DNA of 7,886 bases from Deltaproteobacteria bacterium (GCA_019312705.1 JAFDCW010000168.1:1-7886), one strand, 5' to 3'; positions 1 to 5,892 are shown, counted from the first letter of the stretch. The notes: generated by a model not told the origin, from the letters alone. Made by a program: numbers and translations.

Positions 1-421
1 CGCGGCGCGCCTCGAGGGTCGTCGCCAGGCGTTCGAGGGTGGGTGTCGCACGCATCGGGGGAGTGGGCCCTCCGCCTTCGGGCCGATGGTCCGCCCCCAC
101 GCGGTCGTCGATGCGTTGGAAGAAACAGCTCTCTTCCCCCGTGTGGCACGACGGCCCACGGGTTTCTCCGAGGTAGATGAGCGCATCTCCGTCGCAGTCA
201 CGGAAGACCTCGGCCACCGAGATCGTATTGCCGCTGGTCTCACCCTTTCGCCAGAGGCGCTGCCGAGAGCGACTGAAGAAGTGGGCCTCGCCGGTTTCGA
301 GGGTCTTGGTGATGGCCTCACGGTCGGCGTGGGCGACCATGCGCACTTCACCCCCGAAGCGCGCCTGGACGACCACCGTGACCAGGCCCGCGGCGTCGAA
401 TTTGAGCTCGTCCAAGGTCAT
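1..421 (-). CDS. hisIE: HisIE: phosphoribosyl-AMP cyclohydrolase / phosphoribosyl-ATP pyrophosphatase (C-terminus off the window)
   Basis: Translating the minus strand from ATG at 421-419 gives 140 codons that stay open to the window edge. The first ~115 residues are a HisI domain, which opens the purine ring of phosphoribosyl-AMP in step 3 of histidine synthesis. Signatures seen are SRSRQRLWRKGETSG (about residues 50-64), the metal-binding DCDGD (75-79) and the zinc-cysteine motif CHTGEESCF (92-100, with Cys92 and Cys99). After a Gly/Pro-rich linker (~110-124), TPTLERLATTLEARR looks like the start of a HisE domain, which removes pyrophosphate from phosphoribosyl-ATP (step 2). I therefore call a HisIE fusion. 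HisI is certain; the HisE part is inferred from about 15 residues. The start overlaps the stop of the upstream endopeptidase gene (ATGA, 421-418). No Shine-Dalgarno is visible in the usual 5-12 nt upstream, so translation is probably coupled. No other his gene is visible in the window. Confidence 0.93.
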   Translation of the reverse strand, partial: MTLDELKFDAAGLVTVVVQARFGGEVRMVAHADREAITKTLETGEAHFFSRSRQRLWRKGETSGNTISVAEVFRDCDGDALIYLGETRGPSCHTGEESCFFQRIDDRVGADHRPEGGGPTPPMRATPTLERLATTLEARR

Positions 422-1275
422 CGATTATGTGCGAGGGGACCGGGCGATCCCGGAGCACCGCCGGTGCCCGCGAGGTCCGGGCCGTCTTCGGGGATGGTCA
501 CGTGGAAGTGGAAGCGGTGCAGGTCGTTGTGGGCGCGCATCGGGGGGCCGAGCTCCGTCTGCTCGAAGCCGCGGGCCCGGTACCAAGAGAGGAAGCGCGC
601 CTCGACCTCCTCGTCGTTGTAGTAGATGCGAAGTCGCCCGTTGGTGCATGTCGCGAGGATGCGCGCGAGGGTCTCGACGCGGCCCTGGCGCATGCGCCGT
701 TGCAGCGGGGTGAGGTCGGCGTAATTTTCTTCGTACTCCCCCAGACCGAGGTTCTCGACGGCCATGGCGCTCGGCAGGTACAGGTCCATGTCGACGCCCT
801 CGTCGTGGGTCTCGTGGCGAGGCCCCGGCGCGTCGAGGTCTCCGATGGCTAGGACCTCGCCCGGGTAAATGCGGCTGTACTCGGCGGCCGTCGCGAGAGC
901 GAGGTTGACGAGGGCCAGGCGGGCCGACCGGTGCTCCGGTGAAGTGTTTCGCCACACGGTGTAGCTGCGCTCCACCTTCCAGGGCTCCGGGAGCTGATGA
1001 TGGCAGTAGGGGTAGGGCGCCCCGCGCTCGCAGGCCGAGGCCTGCTCGATTTCGACGTCGGGGACTTCGCACCGGTACTCATCGGCCGCGACCGGGGGCA
1101 GGGGGGCAGGTTCCGGGGCCTCCCAGGTTGGCGCCGCCGGAGCCCGGGGGGCTGCGTGGGCCGGGGGCGGGGCGACGGCGAGCTGCTCAGACCAGAGAAA
1201 CCCTGGGGCGAGAGCTGCGGCGGCGAGCAGGACGACGCTCAACGCGCGGCGGGCAGGGCTCGTTCGGGCGGACAT
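418..1275 (-). CDS. MepA-like (M74 / LAS-type) zinc murein endopeptidase, exported
   Basis: A 285-residue protein. Residues ~8-41 are a signal peptide: basic start, hydrophobic ALSVVLLAAAALA, and a possible cleavage site after AHA (39-41). A Pro/Ala-rich linker follows to ~64. The catalytic domain shows H154-x2-H157-x2-G-x-D162-x-D164 preceded by AIGDLDAPG, and H253-x2-H256-x-H258 in LHRFHFHV. This matches the HxxHxxGxDxD and HxxHFHV motifs of penicillin-insensitive murein endopeptidase MepA, so H157, D164 and H258 are the likely zinc ligands. MepA cleaves D-Ala-mDAP cross-links in peptidoglycan, and a periplasmic site is expected here. The C-terminal ~20 residues are a Gly/Pro-rich tail. The open frame continues upstream to 1446, but ATG at 1275 is preferred because it sits directly before the signal peptide and has GGGAGA about 4 nt upstream; the upstream part overlaps the Nudix gene and is low-complexity shadow. 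Exact bond specificity is not known. Confidence 0.82.
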   Translation of the reverse strand: MSARTSPARRALSVVLLAAAALAPGFLWSEQLAVAPPPAHAAPRAPAAPTWEAPEPAPLPPVAADEYRCEVPDVEIEQASACERGAPYPYCHHQLPEPWKVERSYTVWRNTSPEHRSARLALVNLALATAAEYSRIYPGEVLAIGDLDAPGPRHETHDEGVDMDLYLPSAMAVENLGLGEYEENYADLTPLQRRMRQGRVETLARILATCTNGRLRIYYNDEEVEARFLSWYRARGFEQTELGPPMRAHNDLHRFHFHVTIPEDGPDLAGTGGAPGSPGPLAHNR

Positions 1276-1300
1276 TCTCTCCCATGGTAGCGAGGAGAGA
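1276..1300 (-). promoter_or_regulatory. Hairpin pairing the endopeptidase ribosome binding site
   Basis: In the minus-strand transcript UCUCUCC (1300-1294) and GGAGAGA (1282-1276) are perfect 7-bp complements separated by 11 nt. The right arm contains the Shine-Dalgarno sequence and abuts the ATG at 1275. The fold would hide the binding site unless ribosomes or a factor open it. The complementarity is seen directly; a regulatory role is inference. The hairpin lies in the 46-nt gap after the Nudix stop. Confidence 0.45.
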
Positions 1301-1321
1301 GGCGTCCCAGAAAGAAAAGGA

Positions 1322-2170
1322 CTAGTCCCGGGAACGCCAACGGCCGTCGTCGAGCACGAAACGAGTTGGACCGGGGAGGATGGCGTCGCGGATCGGGTGG
1401 TCCGGGTGCCCCGGGAGGACCAGCGACCACACGCCGTCGTCGTCACGAAACACCGGTTCGACGACGGCCGGCGGGCGCTTCGCCGCGGCGCGGAAGACCG
1501 AGTCGATGTCGTCGTAGGCGGCGAGCATCTCGAGGCTCCGGAGGGTTGGCGGGGGAAGCTGAATCTCTTCGGCAGCTTCGCGGGCGAGCGCGTGCTCGGG
1601 CGTCATCCATGCCCCTGCCGTGGTCTCGTGGGCATCGTGGGCGGCGAGTTGTCCGACGGGGGAGCGGGCGACGAAGAAACGCGCGTCGTATCGGCGCGGC
1701 TCGACGGCCGGCGTGACCCACCGCGTCCATGGCGTGAGCTGCGTGAGGTCGAGGGTGACCCCGAGGTCTTGCACGACCTTTGCGAAGTGGTCGCCGCTCT
1801 CGAGGCGCGCCCGGGCGTTTGCGAGGGACTCGGGATCGACGCCCGAGGCGAGCAAGACGCCGGCTTCTTCGAAGGTCTCCCGGACCGCTGCGATGTAGAG
1901 GCCGATGGCCCGGGGAGAGGGGTCGGGCTCACCGAGGGCCCGGCACGCCCCGTCCCGGGAGAGACCGCGGGTCAGGTCGACGATCGCCGCGCCCGAGTCG
2001 GCTTCGTCGAGCTTGCCCCCCGGAAAGACGTAGGCGCCCCCCATGAAGGCGCTCTTCCGGTGCCGCTGCACCATGAATACCGAAAACCCCGTGCCTTCGG
2101 GGCGCAGCAGGACGACCGTCGCGGCGTCTCGGGGCGCAGCGGCTACCCGGCCCGCCTCGACCTCGATCAC
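1322..2170 (-). CDS. NUDT19-like Nudix hydrolase
   Basis: A 282-residue protein. FMGGAYVFPGGKLDEAD (~42-58) and AAVRETFEEAGVLLASG (94-110) form a Nudix box, with the catalytic helix R97-E-T-F-E101-E102-A-G104. About 30 extra residues separate the GG and RE halves of the box. That split, together with the downstream PWTRWVTPAVEPRRYDARFFVA (147-168), is the pattern of the NUDT19/RP2 subfamily, whose studied members cleave CoA and acyl-CoA diphosphates or related nucleotide-linked substrates. The substrate here is not determined. The protein is probably cytoplasmic, with no signal peptide. Translation starts at GTG 2170, two nt after the stop of the regulator gene; AAGG ends 7 nt upstream, within the end of that gene, so the two are probably co-translated. 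The family is confident, the substrate is not. Confidence 0.88.
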   Translation of the reverse strand: MIEVEAGRVAAAPRDAATVVLLRPEGTGFSVFMVQRHRKSAFMGGAYVFPGGKLDEADSGAAIVDLTRGLSRDGACRALGEPDPSPRAIGLYIAAVRETFEEAGVLLASGVDPESLANARARLESGDHFAKVVQDLGVTLDLTQLTPWTRWVTPAVEPRRYDARFFVARSPVGQLAAHDAHETTAGAWMTPEHALAREAAEEIQLPPPTLRSLEMLAAYDDIDSVFRAAAKRPPAVVEPVFRDDDGVWSLVLPGHPDHPIRDAILPGPTRFVLDDGRWRSRD

Positions 2171-2172
2171 CC

Positions 2173-3000
2173 TCAGCCCTTGTTGAGCACGCGGGTTGTC
2201 GGTACGCCGATCGCAGTTGCGAGGCGCGCGATGGTCTCGAGGGACGGGGTGTGGCGGCCGGCCTCGACCCGAGCGATGTTGGGTCGGTGAATGCCGGTGC
2301 GCCGGGCGAGCTCCGCCTGGGTCAGCCCAGCCTCGAGGCGCAGCTCCCGGATGCGTCGGCCGAGCTGTGCGCCATCGACGGGGATGCGTCCGTTGCCCGT
2401 GTCTCCTTCGCGCAAGCGTCGAGCGACCTCTGCAGCGTCGAGGGAGATTTCGCGGCCGCTCTCAAAAGAGAGCACGGCGCTCCGGGCATCATTGGCGATG
2501 TCGATAGTCGTGATTGCCGAACCGTCGTCATCTCCGGTGATCGGCCGGGAGATCAGCGCGGCGTGGCCGTCGCCGAGGATCGCTAGGATTTCTCCCGGGC
2601 GCGGCGAGAGCGTGACGAACTCGAATCGGTAGGCGCGGTTCGTATCGAGCTGGCGCGAGATGAGCTGGCAGATGCGGCTGGCGTCCGCCTCGCCCCGGGC
2701 GACGAGCCCCGGGCAGAGCTCTTCGAGGAGGTCGTCGACCTCTTCCATGGCTTCTGATCGCTGCACCGCAACGCGGCCGCCGAGGGCGCAGGCGAAACCA
2801 ATCGCAGAGAGTAGTTCGTCCTCGTCACCGTAGCGCTCCGACCGTGCGTCGAAGACGACGGCCTGACCGCGCTGCATCGTCGACGCGAGGGCGCCGGGCT
2901 GCGTGACAACCGCCTCGAGCGCGAACTGCGCGCACGCGGGAGCCCACACCGGCTCGAAGCCGGGACGGTCGGTGATCAACAAGACGTTCGCGCTCGACAT
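2173..3000 (-). CDS. XRE/Cro-C1-type transcriptional regulator with a receiver-like N-terminal half
   Basis: A 275-residue protein. The C-terminal 63 residues (213-275) are a classic XRE helix-turn-helix: LGRRIRELRLEAGLTQAELA, then TGIHRPNIARVEAGRHTPSLETIARLATAIGV. This predicts sequence-specific DNA binding. Residues 1-~115 look like an alpha/beta fold, with a first strand NVLLITD (5-11) and a strand ending AVVFD (47-51). D51 sits where response-regulator receivers place the phosphoacceptor, but the paired acidic residues and the late conserved Lys are not obvious, so it may be a degenerate receiver. Residues ~120-200 contain a beta-rich stretch (PRPGEILAILGDGHAALISRP) that I do not recognise. 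The start ATG at 3000-2998 has a strong GGAGGA a few nt upstream. It is first in the minus-strand operon and may regulate itself and the Nudix gene. The signal sensed is unknown. Confidence 0.85.
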   Translation of the reverse strand: MSSANVLLITDRPGFEPVWAPACAQFALEAVVTQPGALASTMQRGQAVVFDARSERYGDEDELLSAIGFACALGGRVAVQRSEAMEEVDDLLEELCPGLVARGEADASRICQLISRQLDTNRAYRFEFVTLSPRPGEILAILGDGHAALISRPITGDDDGSAITTIDIANDARSAVLSFESGREISLDAAEVARRLREGDTGNGRIPVDGAQLGRRIRELRLEAGLTQAELARRTGIHRPNIARVEAGRHTPSLETIARLATAIGVPTTRVLNKG

Positions 3001-3029
3001 TATTCCTCCACCAAGTATCGGAACTGAGA

Positions 3030-3057
3030 CTTATATCAGAGCCCAAGCGTGGCTCAA
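3030..3057 (-). promoter_or_regulatory. Candidate sigma70-type promoter for the regulator-Nudix-endopeptidase-hisIE operon
   Basis: On the minus strand TTGAGC (3057-3052) and TATAAG (3035-3030) lie 16 nt apart, against consensus TTGACA and TATAAT. Transcription would begin about 20-25 nt before the regulator ATG at 3000, leaving room for the GGAGGA site. AT-rich hexamers are uncommon in this GC-rich window, which adds weight. No start-site mapping is available. Confidence 0.55.
3039..3055. promoter_or_regulatory. Inverted repeat in the promoter spacer, possible operator
   Basis: GAGCC (3039-3043) and GGCTC (3051-3055) form 5-bp inverted arms around 7 nt and sit between the candidate -10 and -35 boxes. 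XRE regulators often bind short dyads and repress their own promoter, so this is a plausible autoregulatory operator. Arms this short can occur by chance. Confidence 0.3.
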
Positions 3058-3259
3058 GTCTGATCCGCTTTGCGACCTCTCATGCACGAGATCGCGCGAC
3101 AACTTCGTCATCGTACTCGCATGCACGGCACTCACCGCGCGCCTTGACAACGGCTGAGTGCAGACCGTGCCGGGTGTTGGTATGCACACATTCGCGATGA
3201 GGCGCTCTTCCGGGTGCGCACATTCGCGCCCGGGTGACGCCGAGGGGTAGCCTCGTGAG
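3058..3259. other. Divergent intergenic region with several dyads and a repeated decamer, no gene
   Basis: No convincing coding frame is seen. Structures seen are: (1) a broken dyad, GCACGG+CACTCA (3123-3134) against TGAGTG (3155-3160) and CCGTGC (3165-3170), with a 20-nt loop and a 4-nt bulge; (2) the direct repeat CACATTCGCG at 3187-3196 and 3219-3228, 32 nt apart or about three helical turns; (3) a 9-bp stem with one G-T pair at 3210-3233, whose loop and right arm overlap the second decamer; (4) CATGCACG at 3081-3088 and 3120-3127. TTGACA at 3144-3149 has no good -10 at 16-18 nt. The promoter of the lipoprotein gene is not resolved. Confidence 0.5.
3241..3255 (+). promoter_or_regulatory. 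Small hairpin over the only SD-like sequence of the lipoprotein gene
   Basis: CGAGG (3241-3245) and CCTCG (3251-3255) are perfect 5-bp arms around GGTAG, ending four nt before the ATG at 3260. The left arm holds the only SD-like GAGG, which is already rather far (14 nt) from the start. Translation initiation may therefore be weak or controlled. A function is inferred only. Confidence 0.3.
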
Positions 3260-4054
3260 ATGCGTCCTCGAGTGCTCGGACTTCATCTGCTCGTATTGGT
3301 GTTCACGTCGGCCTGCGGGGGTTCCGTCGCCGCGGACTCTGTGCACGCAGGCGACCCGCCGGCATCCGGTGACGGGCGGGAGCCCTACCCGAGCTTCGCC
3401 GAGGCTCAGGCGATGGCCCGAGACTGCGAAGCGCCCGACGCGGCGGCGATCGAAATCCGGTCGATCACCATCGACGCGCGGGGCACGCGGTCCCAAACGA
3501 TGACCCTCGCCGCCGAGGTCCTCGCGTCCCGATACGGTCGCGTCACAGGTGAGCTCCGGGTCGCGCACTACGTAGGCGGTGACGTCTTCATGGAGGAAGG
3601 CCGGCGCTACCTGGTGGTCCTTTGCAAACCGGCCCAGGTGATCGGATGGCGGCACCTCGAAGCAGGGGACCCTGCGGCGGACGTCGCCTCGGTGGAGCTC
3701 GCCGGCGCGCGAGATGCAGCGCAAGGTGGTGCCCCAAGTGGTGCCCAAGATGGTGCCCAAGATGGTGTCGGGCGTGGCGCCGGTGATGGTATCGAAGAGG
3801 CCCAGATCCCCGTTCGATATTTCATCGAAGGAGACGAGGTCGACGAAAGCACATTCGTCGCGCTCTTCGATCGCCTCGAGGTCGACGAGCAGCCGATCGA
3901 GTCCGAGACGGTGGAGAACCCCGACGGGAGCTACGGCGGCAGCGGGGCGACCTACGTTGCCCGGGAGGGGGAGGTTCGCTACCGCTACGACTCGGTGAGC
4001 TTTCGGGACGAGGCGGGTGTCGTGACCGAGAGTCGTTCCCTGAGCCGAGACTAG
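3260..4054 (+). CDS. Predicted lipoprotein of unknown function with a tetrapeptide repeat tract
   Basis: A 264-residue protein I do not recognise. The N-terminus MRPRVLGLHLLVLVFTSAC is a short lipoprotein signal with lipobox-like FTSAC and Cys19 as the expected lipidated residue, so a membrane-anchored cell-envelope location is predicted. Residues ~45-130 contain TMTLAAEVLASRYGRVTGEL and GDVFMEEGRRYLVVLCKP, which look beta-rich and faintly recall OB/NTR-type domains; I would not claim that fold. Residues 155-178 are six four-residue repeats ending G-A/V/I, which probably act as a flexible linker. The C-terminal part (~180-264) is acidic and also beta-rich, with YGGSGATYVAREGEVRYRYDSVSF. An in-frame TAG at 3248 rules out a more upstream start, so ATG 3260 is secure although its SD is poor. 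The gene stands alone between divergent operons. Confidence 0.78.
   Translation: MRPRVLGLHLLVLVFTSACGGSVAADSVHAGDPPASGDGREPYPSFAEAQAMARDCEAPDAAAIEIRSITIDARGTRSQTMTLAAEVLASRYGRVTGELRVAHYVGGDVFMEEGRRYLVVLCKPAQVIGWRHLEAGDPAADVASVELAGARDAAQGGAPSGAQDGAQDGVGRGAGDGIEEAQIPVRYFIEGDEVDESTFVALFDRLEVDEQPIESETVENPDGSYGGSGATYVAREGEVRYRYDSVSFRDEAGVVTESRSLSRD
3722..3793 (+). repeat. 12-bp tandem repeat inside the lipoprotein gene
   Basis: Six in-frame 12-bp units encode QGGA, PSGA, QDGA, QDGV, GRGA and GDGI. Units 1-4 (3722-3769) are close variants of CAAGATGGTGCC; units 5-6 keep the protein pattern but have diverged in DNA. The whole-codon period means gain or loss of units would keep the frame. Confidence 0.85.
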
Positions 4055-4136
4055 AGAGCCCCCTCCGGGAGCCCCAACCGCCTAGAATCTGGTGGGAAAT
4101 CGGGCTCTGGGGGGCCTTCAGAGGGCCGGGCCTCAG

Positions 4137-4165
4137 TTGACACCCGTAGGGGCCCCTGCTACCTG
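4137..4165 (+). promoter_or_regulatory. Candidate promoter for the prs operon
   Basis: A perfect TTGACA -35 box (4137-4142) is followed after 17 nt by TACCTG (4160-4165), a weak -10 keeping only the leading TA. The spacer holds the near-palindrome GTAGGGGCCCCTGCTAC (4146-4162), which could be an operator. The resulting leader would be about 70 nt. The -35 is good and the -10 is poor. Confidence 0.4.
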
Positions 4166-4211
4166 CACGCTCCCTCGCGGGGCGGTCCATGCGGGGTTTC
4201 GAGGTGTTTTT

Positions 4212-4230
4212 TCGGTGGCCGGTTCACCGA
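4212..4230 (+). promoter_or_regulatory. Leader hairpin just before the prs SD
   Basis: TCGGTG (4212-4217) and CACCGA (4225-4230) form a perfect 6-bp stem with a 7-nt loop. It ends one nt before the GAGG site (4232-4235) used by prs and follows a T6 run. It does not cover the SD. Its role is unknown; it may stabilise or modulate the leader. Confidence 0.3.
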
Positions 4231-4241
4231 CGAGGCGAGTG

Positions 4242-5183
4242 ATGTTCAAGTCGATCTGCATCTTCACAGGCAACGCACATCCCGTGCTCGCCGAGAGCAT
4301 CGCCGACTACCTCGAGGTTCCCCTCGGTCGGGCGCGGGTATCGCGCTTCTCCGACGGCGAGGTGTTCACCGAGATCAAAGAGAACGTGCGCGGCGTCGAC
4401 GTGTACGTCATCCAGCCGACGTCGCCCCCGGTGAACGACAACCTGATGGAGCTCCTGGTCATGATCGATGCGCTCAAGCGCGCGTCGGCCGGGTCCATCA
4501 CAGCGGTCATGCCCTACTACGGATACGCTCGGCAGGACCGGAAGGCCGCCCCCCGGACTCCCATCACCGCCAAGCTCGTCTCGGACATCATCAGCACCGC
4601 CGGCACCGACCGGGTGGTCTCGATGGACCTGCACGCAGGCCAGATTCAGGGCTTCTTCAACGTGCCCTTCGACCACCTCTACGCGATGCCCGTGTTCCTC
4701 GAGTACATGCTCCCGCGCTACAAGAACTCGGCGGTCATGGTGAGCCCCGACGCCGGCGGCGTCGAGCGCACCCGGGCTTACGCCAAGCGCCTCAACGCGG
4801 ACCTGGCCATCATCGACAAGCGTCGTGAGAAGGCCAACGTCAGCGAGATCATGCACATCATCGGCGAGGTCGAAGGGCGCGATTGCGTGATTCTCGACGA
4901 TATGATCGACACCGCCGGCACGATGTCCAACGCCGCCCACGTCTTGATGGAGAAGGGCGCCAAGAGCGTATCCGCGGCCGCCACCCACGGCATCCTCAGC
5001 GGCCCCGCCGTCGAACGAATCGTCAACTCGCCGTTGACCGAGGTGATCGTCACCGACACCATGCCCCTCCCCGAGGCGGCTCGGGCGTCGGGCAAGTTCA
5101 AGGTCTTGTCCGTCGCGCGCCTCCTAGGCGAAGCGATCAAGCGCATTCACAACAGCGACTCGGTGAGTTCGCTGTTCGTATGA
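4242..5183 (+). CDS. prs: Ribose-phosphate pyrophosphokinase (PRPP synthase)
   Basis: A 313-residue protein, essentially the length of E. coli Prs (315). It transfers pyrophosphate from ATP to ribose 5-phosphate, making PRPP for purine, pyrimidine, NAD, histidine and tryptophan synthesis. Seen in order: the N-terminal [17 protein letters not shown], the flexible catalytic loop [19 protein letters not shown] (93-111), the metal-site [13 protein letters not shown] with His131, the KRRE stretch with Lys193, and the PRPP-binding loop DDMIDTAGT (219-227). The frame is open from 4092, but ATG 4242 matches the family start and has GAGG 6 nt upstream; GTG 4239 is an in-frame alternative. It is the first gene of the plus-strand housekeeping run. 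PRPP is also the origin of the histidine pathway served by hisIE, encoded on the other strand here. Confidence 0.98.
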   Translation: MFKSICIFTGNAHPVLAESIADYLEVPLGRARVSRFSDGEVFTEIKENVRGVDVYVIQPTSPPVNDNLMELLVMIDALKRASAGSITAVMPYYGYARQDRKAAPRTPITAKLVSDIISTAGTDRVVSMDLHAGQIQGFFNVPFDHLYAMPVFLEYMLPRYKNSAVMVSPDAGGVERTRAYAKRLNADLAIIDKRREKANVSEIMHIIGEVEGRDCVILDDMIDTAGTMSNAAHVLMEKGAKSVSAAATHGILSGPAVERIVNSPLTEVIVTDTMPLPEAARASGKFKVLSVARLLGEAIKRIHNSDSVSSLFV

Positions 5184-5221
5184 ACAGAAACCAAGAAAAG
5201 CCAAAGAAGAGGTAAGTCAAA

Positions 5222-5839
5222 ATGGAAACGCAGACGCTAGAGGTTGAGGTCCGCGAACTGAGCGGAAAGGGGCCCGCGCGTCAGCTTCGTGCACAGGGAA
5301 TGATTCCGGGCGTATTTTACGGCCGCGGAGTGGACACGACGAAGCTGTCCCTTTCCCCCAAGGAGCTGGTCAAAGGTCTTTCAACGCCGTACCGCCTCAA
5401 CGCGGTCTTCGAGGTCTCGGTCGGAGGAGCGACGCATCAGGTGATGGTGAAGGACGTCGCCGTCCATCCGGTCAGCCGCGAGCCCCTGCACGTGGACCTG
5501 TACCTGGTCGACGACAGCCGGCCCGTCGACGTGCGCGTGCCAGTGACGACCCACGGTCGCGCCGTTGGAGTCGTCCGGGGTGGCGCTCTCCACGTGGTCT
5601 TCCGTGACCTGCCGATTCGCTGCGTGCCCAGCAAGATCCCCTCGATCATCGACATCGACGTCTCGGACCTCGACATTGGCGACGCCGTCTCCGTGGCGGA
5701 CCTGCCCCTCGACGAGGGCATCACGGTGCAGTTCAAGCCGGACCGCCGCGTCGTCCTCTGCACCGAGAGCCGTGCGATCGAGGAGGAGGAGGCGGAGGAA
5801 GGCGAAGTCGCCGAGGTCGAAGCCGCCCCCGCGCCCTGA
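5222..5839 (+). CDS. rplY: 50S ribosomal protein bL25, long Ctc/TL5 form
   Basis: A 205-residue protein. The N-terminal ~92 residues are the 5S-rRNA-binding L25 domain: RELSGKGPARQLRAQGMIPGVFYGRG, then HPVSREPLHVDLYLVD. Residues ~100-182 form the C-terminal TL5/Ctc beta domain (VRVPVTTHGRAVGVVRGG, IDIDVSDLDIGDAVSVADL). The tail from about residue 185 is acidic and Ala-rich (EEEEAEEGEVAEVEAAPAP). This is the long two-domain version common outside the enterobacteria. It lies 38 nt after prs; the gap is A-rich (22 A of 38) and contains GAGGTAAG, with GAGG at 5209-5212 and 9 nt spacing. It is probably co-transcribed with prs, a pairing common in many bacteria. Confidence 0.97.
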   Translation: METQTLEVEVRELSGKGPARQLRAQGMIPGVFYGRGVDTTKLSLSPKELVKGLSTPYRLNAVFEVSVGGATHQVMVKDVAVHPVSREPLHVDLYLVDDSRPVDVRVPVTTHGRAVGVVRGGALHVVFRDLPIRCVPSKIPSIIDIDVSDLDIGDAVSVADLPLDEGITVQFKPDRRVVLCTESRAIEEEEAEEGEVAEVEAAPAP

Positions 5840-5856
5840 GCTTCCCGCTACCCTGT

Positions 5857-5892
5857 CGACAAAGGCCGCCACTTGGGCGGCCTTTGTCGTTT
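5857..5892 (+). terminator. Strong hairpin terminator or attenuator between rplY and pth
   Basis: CGACAAAGGCCGCC (5857-5870) and GGCGGCCTTTGTCG (5876-5889) are perfect 14-bp inverted arms around the loop ACTTG, followed directly by TTTA (5890-5893). It lies 17 nt after the rplY stop and 27 nt before the pth start. The stem is excellent, but the T-run is short (three Ts), so termination may be partial, allowing read-through into pth and the rpsF genes. No T-run follows on the minus strand, so it is not obviously bidirectional. Confidence 0.75.

Larger units (their letters stand above)
4055..4241 (+). other. Intergenic region and probable prs leader, no gene
   Basis: No convincing gene is seen. 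AGAGCCC (4055-4061) and GGGCTCT (4102-4108) are complementary but 40 nt apart and lack a T-run, so they make a weak terminator candidate for the lipoprotein gene at best. TAGAAT (4083-4088) resembles a -10 box but has no -35 partner. A T6 run lies at 4207-4212. Confidence 0.4.

Noticed and set aside
1276..1446. Upstream extension of the endopeptidase frame to 1446
   Set aside because: The extra 57 residues are Thr/Ser/Arg-rich, overlap the Nudix gene and precede a proper signal peptide; ATG 1275 has its own SD.
1397..2290. 297-codon open frame on the plus strand
   Set aside because: Antisense to the Nudix gene and the end of the regulator gene, which have clear family motifs; high GC makes long shadow frames common, and the translation shows no family motif.
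3144..3149. Perfect TTGACA as a promoter for the lipoprotein gene
   Set aside because: No acceptable -10 hexamer at 16-18 nt; the nearest TATGCA is 31 nt away.
3080..3760. 226-codon open frame on the minus strand across the intergenic region and lipoprotein gene
   Set aside because: Arg/His-rich translation without motifs, antisense to the lipoprotein gene, whose signal peptide and codon structure are better supported.
4092..4241. 50-residue N-terminal extension of prs
   Set aside because: Not part of the Prs family; the family start is [14 protein letters not shown] at 4242 with an SD in front.
4224..4988. 254-codon open frame on the minus strand
   Set aside because: Shadow of prs, which is unambiguous on the plus strand.
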